Positions 13,194 through 17,511 of a stretch of 17,511 nt of DNA are shown here, piece after piece. The stretch lies in the NCBI GenBank assembly GCA_964443075.1, contig CAYUCB010000130.1:1-17511 (forward strand), given 5' to 3'. The notes beneath the pieces were generated by a model. It ran no database searches, had not been told where the DNA came from, and was given only the letters and a program-made list of their open reading frames with translations. The position numbers and the translations under genes are program-made. Origin of the DNA: DSQQ01 sp964443075. Lineage in GTDB: Bacteria > Chloroflexota > Anaerolineae > 4572-78 > J111. Each line of letters opens with the position of its first letter. The stretch's first letter is position 1.

Positions 13194-14549
13194 ATGACCC
13201 AATCCAACCTCTTGACCGGTTTTTACAAACTGACTCAGCTTGAACGCCGCCAACGTCTGGCGGAATTAGCCCACCTATCGGCGGATGATTTGACCGCCCT
13301 GGAAGCCGGCCTTTCCGCTGAACAGGCGGAGGTGATGATAGAGAATGTGGTAGGCCGCTACACTCTGCCGTTGGGCCTGGCCACCAATTTTCTCATCAAT
13401 GGCCAAGACTATGTAGTGCCAATGGCCGTGGAAGAGCCGAGCATCATCGCCGCCGTAAGCTTTGCCGCCAAACTGGCTCGCGCCGGAGGCGGTTTCCGCA
13501 CCAGCAGCAGCGAACCGGTGATGATTGGTCAGGTGCAAATTTTAGACCTGCCCAACCTGGAACAGGCCGCCGCCCAATTGTTAGCCGCCCAAGATGACCT
13601 GCTGGCAGCGGCTAACCAGCATCACCCTACCATTCAAAAAATGGGGGGCGGAGCCAAAGGGCTGGAATGTCGCCCCTTGCCCGACACCCCGGCCGGGCCG
13701 ATGCTCATCCTGCATATTCTGTATGATTGTCGCGACGCGATGGGCGCTAACGCGGTCAACACCGCCGCCGAAGCGGTGGCCCCCCTGGTTGAACGCATCA
13801 CCGGCGGGCGGGTCAACCTGCGCATCCTGTCCAACCTGACCGACCACCGCACCGCCCGGGCCGAGTGTCTCATTCCCCTGGAACAGTTAAGCCGAGAGGG
13901 TCTGCCCGGCACACAGGTAGCCCAAGCCATCTTTGAAGCCTGGGCTTTCGCCGCCGCCGACCCCTATCGCGCGGCGACTCACAATAAAGGCATCATGAAC
14001 GGCATTGACGCTGTAGCCGTAGCCACCGGCAACGACTGGCGCGCTCTGGAAGCCGGGGCGCATGCCTATGCCGCCCGTCAGGGCCGCTACACCAGCCTGA
14101 CCGAGTGGAACCTGCTGACCGCCGACCCATTCGACAAGCTCAGGGCAGGCCACCGATCGCTGGCCGCTGCGCCAATCAGCCCGATTAATAATGCCAATCA
14201 AGCTGCTTATTTGCAGGGCGTGTTAGACCTGCCCTTGAGTGTGGGCACAGTGGGTGGGGCGACGCGAGCGCACCCCACTGCCCGCGTGGCGATGAAAATT
14301 CTGGGGCAACCTAAGGCCCGCCAACTGGCCGAAATTATGGCAGCGGTGGGGCTGGCCCAAAATCTGGCCGCCATCCGCGCCCTGGCCGGCGAAGGCATTC
14401 AGCGCGGCCACATGCGCCTGCACGCCCGACAAATCGCCCTGGCCGCCGGGGCGACCGGCCCGCAAATCCAGGCCATCGCCGACCAATTGGTAGCCGAAGG
14501 GTCGGTGCGGGTTGAACGAGCTAAAGAGTTACTTTTAACCAACTATTGA
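13194..14549 (+). CDS. Hydroxymethylglutaryl-CoA reductase, class II type
   Basis: The 451-residue enzyme should interconvert HMG-CoA and mevalonate with NAD(P)H, the committed step of the mevalonate pathway when run reductively. Visible motifs are ENVVGRYTLPLGLATNF, EEPSIIAA (catalytic Glu81), DAMGANAVN (nucleotide-binding region, 181-189), THNKGIMNGID (Lys265), ATGNDWRA (Asp281), LSVGTVGGATRAHP, and RGHMRLHAR in the C-terminal flap (probable catalytic His406). No membrane anchor is present, and length (family about 430) and motifs fit the bacterial/archaeal class II. Residues 312-319 (PFDKLRAG) are an in-frame repeat insertion. A biosynthetic role is inferred from the following synthase, thiolase and DUF35 genes. 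The ATG at 13194 has only a weak ribosome site. Confidence 0.93.
   Translation: MTQSNLLTGFYKLTQLERRQRLAELAHLSADDLTALEAGLSAEQAEVMIENVVGRYTLPLGLATNFLINGQDYVVPMAVEEPSIIAAVSFAAKLARAGGGFRTSSSEPVMIGQVQILDLPNLEQAAAQLLAAQDDLLAAANQHHPTIQKMGGGAKGLECRPLPDTPAGPMLILHILYDCRDAMGANAVNTAAEAVAPLVERITGGRVNLRILSNLTDHRTARAECLIPLEQLSREGLPGTQVAQAIFEAWAFAAADPYRAATHNKGIMNGIDAVAVATGNDWRALEAGAHAYAARQGRYTSLTEWNLLTADPFDKLRAGHRSLAAAPISPINNANQAAYLQGVLDLPLSVGTVGGATRAHPTARVAMKILGQPKARQLAEIMAAVGLAQNLAAIRALAGEGIQRGHMRLHARQIALAAGATGPQIQAIADQLVAEGSVRVERAKELLLTNY
14127..14150 (+). repeat. 24-bp in-frame repeat insertion (PFDKLRAG) inside HMG-CoA reductase
   Basis: The stretch CCATTCGACAAGCTCAGG followed by GCAGGC sits exactly on codon boundaries and encodes PFDKLRAG between LLTAD and HRSL, just before the conserved ISPINNANQAAYLQG region. 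From general knowledge, this 'FDKLRAG'-coding element recurs in unrelated proteins and intergenic regions of several uncultured bacterial lineages. Eight codons preserve the frame. Confidence 0.6.
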
Positions 14550-14574
14550 CAAAACATAGACGAATTGATATAAT
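14546..14574 (+). promoter_or_regulatory. Consensus sigma70 promoter of the HMG-CoA synthase operon
   Basis: TTGACA (14546-14551) and TATAAT (14569-14574) are perfect matches with 17-bp spacing. The -35 box overlaps the TGA stop (14547-14549) of the reductase gene. Transcription should begin near 14581. Confidence 0.85.
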
Positions 14575-14594
14575 AAGCTAGACAAAACATAAAC
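14548..14594 (+). promoter_or_regulatory. Direct repeat GACAAAACATA-n-AC flanking the synthase promoter
   Basis: GACAAAACATAGAC (14548-14561) and GACAAAACATAAAC (14581-14594) match at 13 of 14 bases and begin 33 bp apart, close to three helical turns. One copy overlaps the -35 box and the other covers the expected transcription start, a geometry suited to a repressor binding both sites. No regulator gene is adjacent. Confidence 0.5.
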
Positions 14595-14609
14595 ACAAGG
14601 TAAAAACGT

Positions 14610-15665
14610 ATGCCGATTATGAAACCATCTGCCAGCACCGGTATTGTCGGTTACGGCAGTTACATCCCCCAATATCGCCTGCCGGCCAAAGAAGTGGCCC
14701 GGGTGTGGACGGGCGGGAAAGGCGCTCTGGCGATTAAAGAAAAAGCGGTCGCCGGCCCCGACGAAGACACCCTGACCATCGCCCTGGAAGCCGCCCGCAA
14801 CGCCCTGGCCCGCGCTAATATTGACCCGCAAGAAATCGGGGCGGTTTGGGTAGGCAGCGAAAGCCACCCCTATGCGGTCAAACCCACCAGCACCATCATC
14901 GCCGAGGCCATTGGGGCCACCCCTTACACCCAGGCCGCCGACTGGCAATTTGCCTGCAAAGCCGGCACCGAAACTATCCAGGCGGCCATTGGCTTTGTAG
15001 GCAGCGGCATGGCTCACTACGCCCTGGGCATCGGCGCCGACACCGCCCAGGGTCGGCCCGGCGACGCCCTGGAATACACCGCCGCCTCGGGCGGAGCGGC
15101 CTATCTCATCGGCCCGGCGGACGAAAGCCTGGCGGTGATCGAAGCCAGCCTTTCTTACGTCACCGATACGCCCGACTTTTGGCGGCGGCCCACCACCCAC
15201 TATCCCAGCCACGGCCAGCGTTTTACCGGCGAACCGGCCTATTTTCAGCACGTGATCACCGCCGGTAAAGAATTTTTGAGCCAACTGGGGCGCACCGCCA
15301 AAGATTACACCTACGTAGTGCTGCATCAACCCAACCAGAAATTTCCCGAAAAAGCGGGTAAGATGTTGGGCTTTAAAAAGGAACAGTGGCAAACCGGCCT
15401 ATTAGTGCCGGTTGTGGGCAATACCTACGCCGGGGCCAGCATCCTGGGCTTAACCGCCATCTTGGACATCGCCCAACCGGGCGACACCATCCTGTGTATC
15501 TCCTTCGGCTCCGGCGCGGGCAGCGATGCTTTCTCCCTCGTTGTGACCGATAAGATAACCGAACGGCAGCGCCTGGCTCCCACCACCCAAGATTATATTA
15601 ACCGCCGGGTTGAAATTGACTACGCCACCTACGTGCGCTACCGGCAGAAATTGCAAATGCACTAA
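14610..15665 (+). CDS. Hydroxymethylglutaryl-CoA synthase, archaeal type
   Basis: The 351-residue thiolase-fold enzyme condenses acetyl-CoA with acetoacetyl-CoA to HMG-CoA. The catalytic triad is visible: Glu84 in VGSESHPYAVKP, the acetylated Cys116 in DWQFACKAGTE, and His239 in VVLHQPNQKFP. GNTYAGASILGL and ISFGSGAGSDAF complete the C-terminal half. Its length is close to archaeal synthases (about 350) and shorter than eukaryotic or Gram-positive forms. ATG at 14610 has AAGG about 9 nt upstream; an in-frame ATG at 14619 is an alternative. It is followed by thiolase and DUF35 genes, as in methanogen clusters where the three proteins form a channelling complex. Its promoter is the consensus one at 14546. 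Confidence 0.93.
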   Translation: MPIMKPSASTGIVGYGSYIPQYRLPAKEVARVWTGGKGALAIKEKAVAGPDEDTLTIALEAARNALARANIDPQEIGAVWVGSESHPYAVKPTSTIIAEAIGATPYTQAADWQFACKAGTETIQAAIGFVGSGMAHYALGIGADTAQGRPGDALEYTAASGGAAYLIGPADESLAVIEASLSYVTDTPDFWRRPTTHYPSHGQRFTGEPAYFQHVITAGKEFLSQLGRTAKDYTYVVLHQPNQKFPEKAGKMLGFKKEQWQTGLLVPVVGNTYAGASILGLTAILDIAQPGDTILCISFGSGAGSDAFSLVVTDKITERQRLAPTTQDYINRRVEIDYATYVRYRQKLQMH

Positions 15666-15672
15666 GAAATGA

Positions 15673-15693
15673 GAAGTAAGAAGTAAGAAGTAA
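15673..15693 (+). repeat. Heptamer array (GAAGTAA)x3
   Basis: Three perfect tandem copies of GAAGTAA start 8 bp after the synthase stop codon and are followed by a degenerate copy (GAAAATC). The sequence is low-complexity and non-coding. Confidence 0.75.
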
Positions 15694-15715
15694 GAAAATC
15701 TGACTCTGATCACTG

Positions 15716-15743
15716 TTCTAAATTCTAATTTCTAATTTCTAAT
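15716..15743 (+). repeat. Heptamer array (TTCTAAW)x4 before the thiolase gene
   Basis: TTCTAAA is followed by three copies of TTCTAAT and a T run, ending just before the GGGAG ribosome site of the thiolase gene. With the GAAGTAA array it occupies most of the 95-bp synthase-thiolase gap. Confidence 0.75.
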
Positions 15744-15760
15744 TTTTTTGGGAGTACACC

Positions 15761-16918
15761 TTGAGAGACGTTTCGATTATAGGTATTGGACAAACCCCGG
15801 TAGGGGAACAGTGGGATAAAAGCCTGCGTCATCTGGCTTACGATGCCCTGGCGGCGGCAATGCGCGACGCCAATGTAGAACGGGCCGACGCCTTATATGT
15901 GGGTAATATGCTCTCCGGCGAGGTGTCGGGGCAGGCCCACCTGGGCGCGCTGGTGGCCGATTTTGCCGGACTGCGCGGGATTGAAGCGGTTAAGGTTGAA
16001 GCGGCCTGCGCCAGCGCAGCAGCGGCCTTTCGACAAGCGTATATCGGCGTGGCCAGTGGAATACAGGATATTGTCATCGCGGTGGGGGTAGAAAAAATGA
16101 CCGATGACGTGGGCAGCCGCATCACCTCCGGGTTGGCCGGGGCCGCCGACGCCGATTATGAGGTGATTCACGGGGTTAGCTTTGTGGCCCTGAATGCGCT
16201 GATTATGCAGCGTTACCTGTATGAATATAAAGTGACTCGTGGCGATTTTGCCGGCTTTGCCATCAATGCCCACGCCAATGGGGCACGCAACCCTAACGCT
16301 ATGTTCCAAAGCCCTATCACCCGCGAAGATTTTCTGCGCTCCGAAACCATTGCCGACCCGATTTCGCTGCTGGATGCCAGCGGGATGGCCGACGGTTCGG
16401 CGGCGGTGGTGCTGTGTCCCACCGAGCAAGCCCGCGAGTTTACCGATAACGCTATCCGTATCCGGGGCAGCGCCGTAGCCACCGACACTCTCAGCATCCA
16501 CGACCGACGCGACCCGTTGTGGCTGCAAGCCGCCGAAGACTCATCCCAGCGGGCTTTCCGGCAGGCGGGTGTCGGCCCAAAAGATATGGATTTTTTTGAA
16601 CTGCACGATGCTTTTACCATTATGGCCGCGCTCAGCCTGGAAGCCAATGGGTTTTCCAAGCGCGGTCAAGGCACCTGGCTGGCTCGCGATGGCGAAATCA
16701 GCCTGGAAGGGCGCATTCCGATTTCGACTCAGGGTGGCTTAAAGGCGCGGGGGCATCCGGTGGGAGCCACCGGGCTGTATCAAATTGTCGAAGCGGCCCA
16801 ACAATTACGCGGGCAGGCCGGCCCAAACCAGTTACCCAATGCCCGTTTGGGTATGACTCAGAATATCGGCGGCAGCGGAGCCACCATTATTACCCATATT
16901 TTTGAACGAGCGGGTTAA
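15761..16918 (+). CDS. Acetoacetyl-CoA thiolase (acetyl-CoA acetyltransferase), archaeal/SCPx-type
   Basis: The 385-residue thiolase makes acetoacetyl-CoA from two acetyl-CoA, the substrate of the adjacent synthase. Evidence: nucleophile Cys83 in VEAACASAAAAF, a conserved ELHDAFT segment, GGLKARGHPVGATG with its catalytic His, and a C terminus MTQNIGGSGATIITHIF. The usual second cysteine motif (CxG) is replaced by IGGSGA, as in the archaeal/sterol-carrier-X branch of thiolases. The start is TTG at 15761, supported by GGGAG 7 nt upstream and by the protein beginning directly with RDVSIIGIGQTPVG. The unfavourable thermodynamics of this reaction are overcome in archaea by direct transfer to the synthase via the DUF35 protein, also present here. 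Confidence 0.92.
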   Translation: MRDVSIIGIGQTPVGEQWDKSLRHLAYDALAAAMRDANVERADALYVGNMLSGEVSGQAHLGALVADFAGLRGIEAVKVEAACASAAAAFRQAYIGVASGIQDIVIAVGVEKMTDDVGSRITSGLAGAADADYEVIHGVSFVALNALIMQRYLYEYKVTRGDFAGFAINAHANGARNPNAMFQSPITREDFLRSETIADPISLLDASGMADGSAAVVLCPTEQAREFTDNAIRIRGSAVATDTLSIHDRRDPLWLQAAEDSSQRAFRQAGVGPKDMDFFELHDAFTIMAALSLEANGFSKRGQGTWLARDGEISLEGRIPISTQGGLKARGHPVGATGLYQIVEAAQQLRGQAGPNQLPNARLGMTQNIGGSGATIITHIFERAG

Positions 16919-17001
16919 AGAAGCGAAGATAAGAGGATGTAAGTTGCCTCATCGCTCCACCACCCGCGATTAACCAATTTTATTTCAGGAGAACTTATAC
17001 T

Positions 17002-17412
17002 ATGTCAACCGAAATTGCTCCCCATTGGCGTTTAAAAGCCCAACGGTATCAACTGATAGGTGAAGTGTGCCCCAGTTGCGATGGCAAAATCTTTCCGCCG
17101 CGCGATGTCTGCCCCCACTGTGGCGAAGGGCCAGCCCAGCCGGCCTTCAAATTCAGCGGACGGGGCGAAGTTTTCTCGCACACCACCGTCCAAAAACCGC
17201 CGGAGGGCTATGAGGAATTTGCGCCCTACACCGTCGCCCTGGTTAAGCTGGATGAAGGCCCGCTGGTAACGGCCCAGCTAACCGACGTCGCCACCAACGA
17301 GGTCCAAATTGGGATGCCGGTAGAAATGGTGACACGTAAAATACGCACTCAGGGCCAGGAAGGTCTGATTATTTACGGTTACAAATTCCGCCCCCGACTG
17401 GCTACGGCTTAA
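17002..17412 (+). CDS. DUF35 Zn-ribbon/OB-fold scaffold protein
   Basis: The 136-residue protein starts with a short helix (IAPHWRLKAQRYQLIGEVC), then a rubredoxin-like zinc ribbon with CPSC (Cys23, Cys26) and CPHC (Cys37, Cys40), followed by an OB fold (about 48-125: GRGEVFSHTTVQ, APYTVALVKLDEGPLVTAQL, GMPVEMVTRKI). In archaea this family bridges acetoacetyl-CoA thiolase and HMG-CoA synthase, forming a shared CoA channel; the gene order here supports the same role. ATG at 17002 has AGGAGA 9 nt upstream. It is the last gene seen; it lies 83 bp after the thiolase. Confidence 0.92.
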   Translation: MSTEIAPHWRLKAQRYQLIGEVCPSCDGKIFPPRDVCPHCGEGPAQPAFKFSGRGEVFSHTTVQKPPEGYEEFAPYTVALVKLDEGPLVTAQLTDVATNEVQIGMPVEMVTRKIRTQGQEGLIIYGYKFRPRLATA

Positions 17413-17511
17413 TTTTTGTCACACACCCATTATATCTACTTGGTCTGAACGGTTTAATATAGTGTTCCTAATTTGATTTAGGCTCATGATGCGTTTCAGG
17501 GAGCTACCGCG
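17413..17511. other. Non-coding right edge
   Basis: The last 99 bp after the DUF35 stop are AT-rich and show no convincing hairpin, promoter or reading frame; a downstream gene may begin beyond the edge. Confidence 0.4.

Noticed and set aside
14535..15392. Long 285-codon minus-strand frame opposite the HMG-CoA synthase gene
   Set aside because: It is a Gly-rich antisense shadow of a gene with a visible catalytic triad; no domain features and no promoter.
15893..16528. 211-codon minus-strand frame inside the thiolase gene
   Set aside because: Antisense shadow; thiolase motifs are intact on the plus strand.

Overview
The window reads as a bacterial chromosome segment, most plausibly from an uncultured Chloroflexota (Anaerolineae-like) organism. 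This placement is an inference. It rests on moderately GC-rich DNA, a fused SecDF, an archaeal-type upper mevalonate cluster, a receiver/CHAT signalling locus, a class III cyclase and a coding-compatible 'PFDKLRAG' repeat of the kind I associate with such genomes. No rRNA or tRNA gene, transposase or CRISPR array was seen.

Layout. Everything from 1 to about 10.2 kb reads on the minus strand; everything after about 10.4 kb reads on the plus strand. From the left: the start of a class III nucleotide cyclase gene that runs off the edge (1-698); an overlapping DUF1294 membrane protein/PHP phosphoesterase pair (859-2095); then a long signalling and putative conflict locus (2257-8984). In transcription order that locus contains an alanyl-tRNA-synthetase-like enzyme without an editing domain, a GAF histidine kinase, a stand-alone receiver, a receiver fused to an APH-like kinase, a receiver followed by a CHAT protease, and a Trypco1-type small protein. 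A good sigma70-type promoter (TTGACC-17-TACAAT) precedes the synthetase-like gene, and the genes are tightly packed (an ATGA overlap and gaps of 3 and 8 bp, with one of 145 bp). A radical SAM gene lies upstream (9100-10179).

Three genes of this locus are broken by single-base shifts at homopolymers: synthetase-like near 8688, kinase near 7326, receiver/CHAT near 3599. In each case joining the frames restores an expected family sequence. The receiver/CHAT junction also sits exactly on an in-frame T TTT TTA heptamer, the classical -1 slippery sequence. It could therefore be programmed frameshifting, but the two neighbouring indels make sequence error or gene decay a strong alternative.

The divergent intergenic region (10180-10512) holds three 44-bp hairpin units and a perfect TTGACA-17-TATAAT promoter for secDF (10513-12972), which ends in a clear intrinsic terminator. 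Downstream is a mevalonate-entry cluster: class II HMG-CoA reductase, HMG-CoA synthase, acetoacetyl-CoA thiolase, and the DUF35 Zn-ribbon/OB-fold protein that bridges the thiolase and synthase in archaea. Together these would convert acetyl-CoA to mevalonate for isoprenoids. The synthase gene has its own consensus promoter overlapping the reductase stop codon, flanked by a direct repeat that may be an operator.
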